The notes below the pieces were generated by a model. The model searched no databases, was not told the DNA's origin, and saw only the letters and a list, made by a program, of their open reading frames with translations. DNA of 64,000 nucleotides. Source: Fibrobacter sp. UWB11. Lineage in GTDB: Bacteria > Fibrobacterota > Fibrobacteria > Fibrobacterales > Fibrobacteraceae. A program made the translations under genes and the position numbers. Below, one piece after another: positions 1 through 5,783 of this stretch (the stretch's first letter is position 1; each line of letters opens with the position of its first letter). The stretch lies in contig NZ_FSRT01000004.1 of the NCBI RefSeq assembly GCF_900143015.1, forward strand, positions 1-64,000, given 5' to 3'.

Positions 1-103
<103 letters not shown>

Positions 104-110
104 ATTCACG

Positions 111-148
111 CCCCGCTTGCCGAAACACGGCGAGCGGGGCTTTTTCTT
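111..148 (+). terminator. Rho-independent terminator of the rRNA operon
   Basis: An 11-bp GC-rich stem (arms 111-121 and 129-139, one G-U pair) with a 7-nt loop is followed by C and then a T-rich run. It lies directly after the 5S rRNA. Confidence 0.9.
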
Positions 149-193
149 TTTATACAGCACGTGGCGCTTCCCCGGGAATTCCCGTTCCCGCGC

Positions 194-220
194 TGTCACC
201 CCGGACTTGTTCCGGGGCCA
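194..220. repeat. Dispersed palindromic element (GTCACCCCG type)
   Basis: TGTCACCCCGG, loop ACTTGTT, then CCGGGGCC: a short hairpin belonging to the family seen again at 10463, 37865, 38221 and 45152. It sits between the 5S terminator and the next gene, in otherwise non-coding sequence. Confidence 0.75.
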
Positions 221-279
221 CCCTGCACGGTTCCCCTTGCATACACGGTTTCAGTCGCAATTTTGTATATTCCGTACAA

Positions 280-1200
280 ATGTCTAAAATCTCCGCATAC
301 ATCCTGTTCCTCTCCCTTTTCCTCCTTGCGGCCTGCGACAGCGCGAAGAAGGAATTCGAGACATTGAAAGAGGGTGAAATACTCCTCGATATCAATACAG
401 AAGAGTACTCATTGAATGGAACGGTTCTCGGTAAGACTGCTACCGATATTTCCGTTATTGATGATGTCATTGACAAGCCTCTTTACAAAGAATTGTGTGA
501 CACAAGAGGAAAGTTTTTGGAAGAAGCTTTAGGGAATGGTGAGTCTATAGATATATTTGAATTAGCCAAGTTACATGTTGATGATAACCTTTCCTACGTA
601 GATTTTTATAAAGCCTTATCTTCAATGTACTTCTGTGGATATTCTGATTTCAACATTGCGATTGGGACTAATTATAAGGATGTTTTTCAATTAAGTATTC
701 CTAGAACCGATTATATGTGGTGTGGCCTTGTTATTCAGCGAATGAAAGGTCTAAGATATAAGTACTTGCGTAACCGTCAAAAGTTATCGCTCTCTGAAAT
801 GTCTGAGATAGATGTTGAGGATAGAGAGTGCGTTGAAGAATATAAAGGTCTTGATTTGCTATTGTCGTTTTACCGTAAAGATGATGGCATCGCCTATGTT
901 GTCAGTTTGAATGAAACTTTTTTCAATAAGGGTAGCCGGTTTGATGGCTATAACTTCTATACATTTAACAACGATGCTGATTTGTGGAAATTTATAGAAG
1001 ATATCCGTTCGAAAGTGGATCGTCAAATTGGAAATATGCCAGGTAAAAAAGAGGATAAAGTTTTAAGACTACTTGCTAATGCTCATGGTCCAAATAAAGT
1101 AATGTTAGTTTTTCAAAAAGACGTGCTGATGAAAGATATTGCCCCCATAGTCAAAAAACTAAATACTTACGGGTATAGATTTGCTTTTGATTTGGATTAA
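280..1200 (+). CDS. Lipoprotein with ExbD/TolR-like segments, function unknown
   Basis: A 306-residue protein starting at the ATG at 280. The longer frame upstream runs into the 5S rRNA and is rejected. The first 20 residues are hydrophobic and end in a lipobox, LLAAC, so it should be a lipid-anchored envelope protein. The segment just after the signal (LLDINTEEYSLNG) and the last 35 residues (VMLVFQKDVLMKDIAPIV and onward) recall the periplasmic domain of ExbD/TolR, which supports stator-like proteins of proton-driven envelope machines. This is a pattern resemblance only. The middle, with several Cys (CGY, WCG, DREC), matches nothing I recognise. A TATATT box ends 8 nt before the ATG with no Shine-Dalgarno sequence, suggesting a leaderless transcript. 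AT content is higher than in neighbouring housekeeping genes. Confidence 0.75.
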   Translation: MSKISAYILFLSLFLLAACDSAKKEFETLKEGEILLDINTEEYSLNGTVLGKTATDISVIDDVIDKPLYKELCDTRGKFLEEALGNGESIDIFELAKLHVDDNLSYVDFYKALSSMYFCGYSDFNIAIGTNYKDVFQLSIPRTDYMWCGLVIQRMKGLRYKYLRNRQKLSLSEMSEIDVEDRECVEEYKGLDLLLSFYRKDDGIAYVVSLNETFFNKGSRFDGYNFYTFNNDADLWKFIEDIRSKVDRQIGNMPGKKEDKVLRLLANAHGPNKVMLVFQKDVLMKDIAPIVKKLNTYGYRFAFDLD

Positions 1201-1372
1201 AACCGCGCCGTTATGCGGACCTGCAATATTTGGACTTTGAATATTCCAATTTACCACATTGATAAACTGTCCAAGAAACATTCTGTTTTGTAGTTTATCC
1301 TTATCGTTCATGATTATACATTATGAAACGTAGACGAGCGATGTTGCTTGCCTAGGGTGTGAGGATAAGAAC

Positions 1373-1480
1373 ATGGAAAACAATGAAATCGAAATCAAGA
1401 AAGTTGGGCCAATTGTCGAGACCGTATGGGGTGTTCTTCTGTTGGTGTCTAGCTTTGCGCTGATTTTTATTGGCGGTTGA
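1373..1480 (+). CDS. 35-residue putative single-pass membrane peptide
   Basis: ATG at 1373 to TGA at 1478-1480 encodes MENNEIEIKKVGPIVETVWG followed by a strongly hydrophobic stretch of about 15 residues ending in GG. The head is charged and the tail is one membrane span. A GAGG Shine-Dalgarno-like sequence precedes the ATG, and a hairpin with a nine-T tail starts about 20 nt after the stop, so promoter-distal context, translation signal and terminator all fit a real small gene. Function unknown. It could be a membrane toxin or modulator peptide, but no antitoxin RNA was identified. The rest of 1201-1372 shows nothing clear. Confidence 0.5.
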   Translation: MENNEIEIKKVGPIVETVWGVLLLVSSFALIFIGG

Positions 1481-1501
1481 AAAATGATTAATATTTAAAG
1501 A

Positions 1502-1537
1502 GAGTCCGTTGTTGTTGGAAACGGGCTTTTTTTTTAT
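1502..1537 (+). terminator. Terminator of the 35-residue ORF
   Basis: The stem GTCCGTT / AACGGGC (one G-U pair) is followed by a run of nine T. It directly follows the small membrane-peptide ORF. Confidence 0.75.
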
Positions 1538-1554
1538 TGGCATTTTGTAAATGC

Positions 1555-1579
1555 AAAAAAGGCGGCCATGAGGGTCGCC
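1555..1579 (-). terminator. Terminator of deaD
   Basis: On the minus strand the stem GGCG-CC / GG-CGCC, with a single mismatch, is followed by six T, starting just past the deaD stop codon. Confidence 0.65.
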
Positions 1580-1587
1580 CATGTTTT

Positions 1588-4011
1588 TTAATGTCTGCCG
1601 AAGCGGCGAGTTTTGCGGAATGGCTTGTCGCCAAAGCTACGTTCATCGCGGTCCTTGCGGAAGGGTTTGTCATCGAACTTGCCCGGCTTGCGGTCTGCGA
1701 ATTCGCGTTCACGGCGTACTTTGCGGTTTTCGAACGGCTTGTCACCAAAGCGGTCGCCACCTTCGCGATTCTTGCGGAATCCACCACGGCGTTCATCGTC
1801 GCGGAAGCCTCCCTTGCGGTCGCGATGGAAGCTGCGGCGTTCTTCGCGGCTGGCATGCGGTCTTGTACCTGGTGCGGGACCCTCGGGCGGTTCGTCGGTC
1901 ATCACGCGGAAGCGGGCGTCGTTGCCGCGAATGGTCATTTCAGACAAAATGTCGAGAACGTCTTGCGGAAGCGTGTTCGGGAGTTCAACGGTACTAAACT
2001 TGTCAAAGAGCTTGATGCGGCCGATGTTGCTGCTGTTGATGTTCGCTTCGCCAGCGATTGCTCCCACGATGTCGCGCGGGGTCACATGGTCGATGCGGCC
2101 AACGCCCAGGTAATAGCGCAAGAAGCCTTCTTCGACGCCGTTCAGGCCTTCCTTGCGTTCCTTACGCATGCGCTTCTGTTCTTCGCTATTGAGGCCGAAA
2201 TCTTCGCCATTGCCGAGGAAGTCTCTGCCTGTGCGGACCTTTTCGCGGCGTTCCTTCGGAGCTTCGAGCGGCGGGAGGTTCGGGAAGAGCGGCTGCTTTT
2301 TCTGGTACATCTTGATGACGGCGGCAGCGATGTCTTCGGCAGTCATTTCGTTGACGGAGCCATCTTCAAGGGCGACGCCATCCTTCATGTTGCAGCCTTC
2401 GGCGACGAGCGTGCGGACAAGTTCCTTGAACTGGTCGAGTTCACCGTAGCTTACGACACTCTTGACTTTAGCCTTGAATGCTTCGACGCGCTTCTTGCTA
2501 ATTTGTTCGGAAGTCGGCATTTCCATCACGTCAATCGGTTGGCGTGTAGCCTTCTCGATGGTCTTGAGCATGCGCTTTTCGCGCGGTGTGATGAACAAGA
2601 TGGCGTTACCGCTGCGGCCTGCACGGCCTGTACGGCCGATGCGGTGCACGTAGGATTCCGTGTCGTACGGAATGTCGTAATTTACAACAAGTGAAATGCG
2701 ATCCACGTCGATACCGCGGGCGGCGACGTCTGTCGCGACGACGATATCGAGCTTGCCCATTCTCAAACGGTTGATTGTACGTTCGCGCATGGACTGGGCG
2801 AGGTCTCCGTTGAGCGGGGCTACGTTGAATCCGCGGCTTTCGAGCTTCTCGGCGACTTCTGTGGTGTTCTGCTTGGTGCGCACGAAAATCAAGACGCCGT
2901 CAAATTCTTCGCCTTCGAGGACGCGGGCGAGCGCTTCGATCTTGTGTTCGTTTTTTACGAGCAAGTAGCGCTGGCAGATGTTTTCGACTGTGGTTGTCTT
3001 GCCTTCGATGCGGGCTTCTTCGTATTCGCCCAAGTGCTGGTCGATAATTTTTTTCACGCTGTCCGGCATGGTAGCGCTGAAAAGTGCGCGCTGAGCATCG
3101 GCGGGAATTTCCTTGAGGATGGTTTCAACGTCTTCCATGAAGCCCATGTCGAGCATTTCGTCGGCTTCGTCGAGGACTATTGCCTTGACCGCTCCGAGCG
3201 AGATGGAACCGCGCTTGATGTGGTCTATCAAACGTCCCGGCGTGGCAACGATGATGTTTGCCTTGCGCTTGAGGGCTCTCAACTGGATGGAAATATCCTG
3301 ACCGCCATAAACCGGGACAACGCTTATGTTCGGCATCTTGACGGCGTATTGCTGGATGGCGTCCGAAACTTGGATGGCGAGTTCACGTGTCGGCGTGAGC
3401 ACGAGCATGGACGTTTCGCGTCCGTTGAAGTTGATGCGCGAAAGGAGCGGGAGCGAGAATGCTGCTGTCTTGCCGGTACCTGTCTGTGCTGTTCCGAGAA
3501 GGTTTGCACCCTGCAAAAGCGCCGGGATGGCCTTAGCCTGGATGGGCGAGGGCGTTTCGTAACCGGCGAGCTTGACCGCTTCAAGAACTTCCGGAGAGAG
3601 ACCGAGATCGTCGAACGTCACCAAGGATTCGTCACCGACATCTTCTTCGTCTGCGGAGTCTTCATTTAAGGTTGCCGAGCTAGTCGGTGCGTCGGTTGCT
3701 TCTTCTGCGATTGTGTCATCTTCGGCTTGAATGGGCTTCTCTTTTGCGACATCACTTGTCGCTTCATCATCGTCGATAAATTCGACCTTTTCGCCTTCGC
3801 AAATCTTGGATTCTGCGCCAGCTTTGAGAACTTCGCCATTATCATCGACGATAACGCCGTTGGGATTGGTAGCGAGGAAAGCCGCTTCGTCGGCCTGGTC
3901 TTCGTCTGCTCCGCCTGCGATAGCGTTCAAGAACGCATCGGCTTCGAGATTCATGTTGGAATTGTTGTCTGGGTACAGATCTTCCGTATTGCTAGAAATA
4001 TTTTCTGCCAT
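1588..4011 (-). CDS. deaD: DEAD-box ATP-dependent RNA helicase DeaD/CsdA
   Basis: A cytoplasmic RNA helicase of 807 residues that unwinds structured RNA in ribosome assembly, mRNA decay and cold adaptation. All core motifs are present: Q motif near 133-158, AQTGTGKT (175-182), PTREL, TPGR, DEAD (281-284), SAT, the ATDVAARGID segment and HRIGRTGR (about 460). A DbpA-type RNA-binding domain follows (about 620-695). The last 100 residues are rich in Arg, Lys, Asp, Gly and Phe and are likely disordered RNA-binding tail. Unusual is an acidic N-terminal extension of about 130 residues before the Q motif, which E. coli DeaD lacks. The start is set by GAAGGTG seven nt before the ATG. The roughly 365-nt non-coding region upstream (4012-4375) could hold a long leader, as for cold-shock deaD genes elsewhere, but no riboswitch was recognised. 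A long open frame on the opposite strand is a shadow. Confidence 0.96.
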   Translation of the reverse strand: MAENISSNTEDLYPDNNSNMNLEADAFLNAIAGGADEDQADEAAFLATNPNGVIVDDNGEVLKAGAESKICEGEKVEFIDDDEATSDVAKEKPIQAEDDTIAEEATDAPTSSATLNEDSADEEDVGDESLVTFDDLGLSPEVLEAVKLAGYETPSPIQAKAIPALLQGANLLGTAQTGTGKTAAFSLPLLSRINFNGRETSMLVLTPTRELAIQVSDAIQQYAVKMPNISVVPVYGGQDISIQLRALKRKANIIVATPGRLIDHIKRGSISLGAVKAIVLDEADEMLDMGFMEDVETILKEIPADAQRALFSATMPDSVKKIIDQHLGEYEEARIEGKTTTVENICQRYLLVKNEHKIEALARVLEGEEFDGVLIFVRTKQNTTEVAEKLESRGFNVAPLNGDLAQSMRERTINRLRMGKLDIVVATDVAARGIDVDRISLVVNYDIPYDTESYVHRIGRTGRAGRSGNAILFITPREKRMLKTIEKATRQPIDVMEMPTSEQISKKRVEAFKAKVKSVVSYGELDQFKELVRTLVAEGCNMKDGVALEDGSVNEMTAEDIAAAVIKMYQKKQPLFPNLPPLEAPKERREKVRTGRDFLGNGEDFGLNSEEQKRMRKERKEGLNGVEEGFLRYYLGVGRIDHVTPRDIVGAIAGEANINSSNIGRIKLFDKFSTVELPNTLPQDVLDILSEMTIRGNDARFRVMTDEPPEGPAPGTRPHASREERRSFHRDRKGGFRDDERRGGFRKNREGGDRFGDKPFENRKVRREREFADRKPGKFDDKPFRKDRDERSFGDKPFRKTRRFGRH

Positions 4012-4335
4012 AAGTCACCTTCGGGATCCGTAAACTTCATCTGCAGCGTTTGCCGCGTCATCACATTGCTCTGTCGAGCATTCAATAAGCCCCGAAGTGC
4101 ACTCGCACTTATAAACCTGAAGTCTGTTGGGTCCCCTAATTTGTGCGCCAAATGTAGAAAATAAAGATTTGAAATCAAAGGTTTTTAAAAGGCCGCTCTC
4201 TGAAATAAGTAAAATGGAATTTATGCTGCCATTAGTAGTGTAATTTATGGGATGGGTTCATTGCTTATAAAAAGTAATTTGTGCAAGGTTTTCTATAAAA
4301 GGGAGTAAAAGATTGTTGGAAATGGTTAATGAACA

Positions 4336-4364
4336 TAGACATTTTAAATGAATTATACTATATT
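4336..4364 (+). promoter_or_regulatory. Promoter of tRNA-Ser
   Basis: TAGACA, a 17-nt spacer, then TATATT, ending 11 nt before the tRNA 5' end. The distance fits transcription starting just upstream of the mature tRNA. Confidence 0.75.
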
Positions 4365-4375
4365 ATGCAAACCTC

Positions 4376-4460
4376 GGAGAGATGCCAGAGTGGTCGAATG
4401 GGCCGGTCTCGAAATCCGGAGTCTGTCACAGGACCGAGGGTTCGAATCCCTCTCTCTCCT
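4376..4460 (+). tRNA. tRNA-Ser (anticodon CGA)
   Basis: The acceptor arms GGAGAGA and TCTCTCC pair fully. The anticodon loop CTCGAAA gives CGA, which reads UCG. The long variable arm (GTCTGTCACAGGAC region) is the class II mark of serine tRNA, and the TTCGAAT loop is present. The base of the anticodon loop is closed by an apparent U-U mismatch. CCA is not encoded, and the discriminator base is T if the annotated end is right, whereas bacterial tRNA-Ser usually has G. Confidence 0.93.
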
Positions 4461-4470
4461 TTGAAACGAA

Positions 4471-4497
4471 AAGCGAAGCCGTAAGGCTTCGCTTTTT
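4471..4497 (+). terminator. Terminator of tRNA-Ser
   Basis: A perfect 10-bp stem AAGCGAAGCC / GGCTTCGCTT with loop GTAA and five T. It lies 11 nt after the tRNA 3' end. Confidence 0.85.
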
Positions 4498-4518
4498 GTT
4501 TCAAGTGAAATAATGGGT

Positions 4519-4760
4519 GGATGAGAACCCTCGCAGAGGGTTCGACAAACTCGCCGAGAGCGAAGCGAACGCAGGCGAGTTTGAGATTACGGCCTCTGGC
4601 CGTAACCCGTAGGGCAAGACGTGAAACGAAGTGAACGTCTTGTCTAATCCCTCTCTCGTATTGAGAGAAGGGAGAATGATCGGGTTGTCCCATCCCTCTC
4701 TCTCCTTTTTGTTTCAACAGAATGGAAGCGGATGAGAACCCTCGCAGAGGGTTCGATAGA
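4519..4760. repeat. Hairpin array and duplicated tRNA-flank unit downstream of tRNA-Ser
   Basis: After the tRNA terminator come consecutive perfect or near-perfect hairpins: 4525-4543 (8 bp, 3-nt loop), 4547-4582 (9 bp, 18-nt loop), 4587-4605 (8 bp), 4615-4642 (8 bp) and 4649-4672 (about 9 bp with one bulge). The tRNA tail CCCTCTCTCTCCTTT reappears at 4694. It is followed by TTGTTTCAA and a second exact copy, at 4730-4756, of the 27-nt block found at 4519-4545. The region therefore looks like a decayed tandem duplication of tRNA 3' end plus flank, filled with stem-loops. No coding gene is credible here. The minus-strand frame crossing it also crosses the tRNA. Confidence 0.7.
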
Positions 4761-4954
4761 CCGCGCGAGAGCGAAGCTAAAAACCAAAAAAATTTTCGAA
4801 AAATCATTTTTTCCTTGCTCGTCGCGGTCTTTTTCCGAAATTTTAAAGAAAATTTATACGAAAAAGTGGTGATTTTTAGCACTTTTTTGGTCAAAAAATG
4901 AATTTGTGTAATAAAAATGTATTCTTTTGAAAAAAATATGCTATATTTCTTACG

Positions 4955-5142
4955 TGAACGTATCAGAGGGGAGCTTTGATCTGTTTGCGAATATGCAAAC
5001 GCAAATCCGCTTTTAAACGAAATAAACATCACGAGACAAGGAACCGTAAATACGGTTTTGGTGTATTTGGAGTTTATTCAAAAAGTCTCTCATTCCAACT
5101 CGTAAATTACTGTCGCCCTCCAATCGAGGGCGACTTCCCGTT
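4955..5142 (+). ncRNA. Possible small RNA or structured leader (speculative)
   Basis: A TATATTT box near 4940 opens a roughly 190-nt stretch with no credible ORF. It contains a hairpin at about 4985-5002 (GTTTGC / GCAAAC), a short one at CCGTAAATACGG, and a closing 9-10 bp GC-rich hairpin near 5113-5135 (GTCGCCCTC / GAGGGCGAC) followed by a weak T tail. Size and layout would suit a stand-alone sRNA. I considered 6S RNA, but the long paired rod was not evident. Low confidence. Confidence 0.3.
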
Positions 5143-5180
5143 TATAGGGTGCTCAATATAGAAGCGGTGCTTGTCTTTCT

Positions 5181-5214
5181 CGTCATTGCGAGGAGCGTAG
5201 CGACGCGGCAATCT
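5181..5214. repeat. Dispersed palindromic element (CGTCATTGCGAGG type)
   Basis: CGTCATTGCGAGGAGCGTAG followed by CGACGCGGCAATCT, an imperfect palindrome of a kind found as dispersed repeats in many bacterial genomes. One copy was noticed here. It lies in the non-coding interval between the sRNA candidate and the tRNA-Glu locus. Confidence 0.6.
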
Positions 5215-5270
5215 CTAATTGAATTTTTGACTGCTGGATAAATAGAGTAGGGAGGGGCTTCTCAGAGAAT

Positions 5271-5314
5271 CTTTTTATGCCCTGTGTCGCGGTTGGCTTG
5301 TGGGTACAAAAAAA
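5271..5314 (-). repeat. tRNA-Glu locus remnant unit, copy A
   Basis: The unit ATGCCCTGTGTCGCGGTTGG with flanking CTTTTT and GGGTACAAAAAAAG is closely matched at 5497-5541 and 5561-5605. Its ends resemble the tRNA-Glu 3' end (CTTTTTATACCC) and anticodon-arm edge (TGTTGCGG) with the T arm missing, so it is read as a decayed tRNA-related unit. It abuts the terminator of the promoter-distal tRNA-Glu. Confidence 0.55.
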
Positions 5315-5334
5315 GCCCAACCTTGCGGTTGAGC
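5308..5334 (-). terminator. Terminator after tRNA-Glu (copy 2)
   Basis: On the minus strand an 8-bp stem GCTCAACC / GGTTGGGC with a 4-nt loop is followed by seven T, starting 6 nt after the tRNA 3' end. Confidence 0.85.
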
Positions 5335-5340
5335 TTTTTA

Positions 5341-5413
5341 TACCCCCAAGCGGTTTCGAACCGCTGTTGCGGGAATGAAAATCCCGAGTCCTGGGCCACT
5401 AGACGATAGGGGC
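5341..5413 (-). tRNA. tRNA-Glu (anticodon UUC), copy 2
   Basis: Read on the minus strand, GCCCCTA pairs with TGGGGGT (two G-U pairs), the D arm contains TCGTCTAG, and the anticodon loop carries TTC. The T loop is TTCGAAA with stem AGCGG / CCGCT, and the discriminator is A. It is identical to the copy at 5635-5707 and lacks encoded CCA. Each copy has its own promoter and terminator. Confidence 0.94.
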
Positions 5414-5429
5414 GTTTTGTGTGGAGACA

Positions 5430-5457
5430 AATATAGGATTTTATAGAATAATGTCAA
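5430..5457 (-). promoter_or_regulatory. Promoter of tRNA-Glu copy 2
   Basis: Minus strand: TTGACA, a 16-nt spacer, then TATATT, ending 16 nt before the tRNA 5' end. The surrounding 40 nt are nearly the same as the promoter of the other copy. Confidence 0.85.
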
Positions 5458-5496
5458 GGGTGGCTGATTAAATTTTTTTTGAGAAGGGGCGTTGAT

Positions 5497-5541
5497 CTTT
5501 TTAAACCCTGTGTTGCGGTTGGCTTGGGAGTACAAAAAAAG
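5497..5541 (-). repeat. tRNA-Glu locus remnant unit, copy B
   Basis: AAACCCTGTGTTGCGGTTGG with the same CTTTTT and GAGTACAAAAAAAG edges as copy A. It lies between the two tRNA-Glu genes. Confidence 0.55.
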
Positions 5542-5561
5542 AACTTGTCTTCCGACAAGTC
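5534..5561 (-). terminator. Orphan terminator hairpin between tRNA-Glu copies
   Basis: Minus strand: 7-bp stem ACTTGTC / GACAAGT, then seven T. No intact gene lies directly before it, so it probably belonged to a lost tRNA copy. Confidence 0.6.
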
Positions 5562-5605
5562 CTTTTTATACCCTGTGTTGCGGTTTGCTCGAGGGTAACG
5601 AAAAA
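5561..5605 (-). repeat. tRNA-Glu locus remnant unit, copy C
   Basis: ATACCCTGTGTTGCGGTTTG with a more diverged right edge (CGAGGGTAACGAAAAAGG). It directly follows the terminator of tRNA-Glu copy 1. Confidence 0.5.
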
Positions 5606-5627
5606 GGCTTGCTAAAAAGCAAGCCTT
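5601..5627 (-). terminator. Terminator after tRNA-Glu (copy 1)
   Basis: Minus strand: 9-bp stem AAGGCTTGC / GCAAGCCTT followed by five T, 8 nt after the tRNA end. Confidence 0.8.
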
Positions 5628-5634
5628 TTCCTTA

Positions 5635-5707
5635 TACCCCCAAGCGGTTTCGAACCGCTGTTGCGGGAATGAAAATCCCGAGTCCTGGGCCACTAGACGA
5701 TAGGGGC
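5635..5707 (-). tRNA. tRNA-Glu (anticodon UUC), copy 1
   Basis: Sequence identical to the copy at 5341-5413 over all 73 nt: the same acceptor, D, anticodon (TTC) and T arms and A discriminator. It lies upstream of copy 2 in the direction of transcription and is preceded by its own promoter. Confidence 0.94.
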
Positions 5708-5723
5708 GTTTTAGTGTGCGCCA

Positions 5724-5751
5724 AATATAGGATTTTGTAGAATTATGTCAA
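5724..5751 (-). promoter_or_regulatory. Promoter of tRNA-Glu copy 1
   Basis: Minus strand: TTGACA, a 16-nt spacer, then TATATT, ending 16 nt before the tRNA. It is divergent from the ABC transporter gene that begins at 5784. Confidence 0.85.
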
Positions 5752-5783
5752 GGGTGTTTGTTTGATTTTTTTATTTTTCTCCC

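Noticed and set aside
1537-2694. 385-residue open frame opposite deaD
   Set aside because: It lies wholly antisense to conserved deaD codons, has an Ala/Phe/Val-rich composition typical of shadow frames and no ribosome site.
4694-4756. Copy of the tRNA-Ser end as an attachment site of an integrated element
   Set aside because: No integrase, phage or plasmid gene lies between the copies, and the interval is only about 250 nt.
4358-5032. 224-residue minus-strand frame across tRNA-Ser
   Set aside because: It covers the tRNA and its hairpins. The GERGIRTLGPV-type peptide is the usual false product of reading a tRNA antisense.
4955-5142. 6S RNA
   Set aside because: Size fits, but the long double-stranded rod with a central bubble could not be drawn from the sequence.
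5338-5740. Several small frames over the tRNA-Glu genes
   Set aside because: They read through the tRNAs and repeats and are the same peptide from duplicated DNA, not genes.
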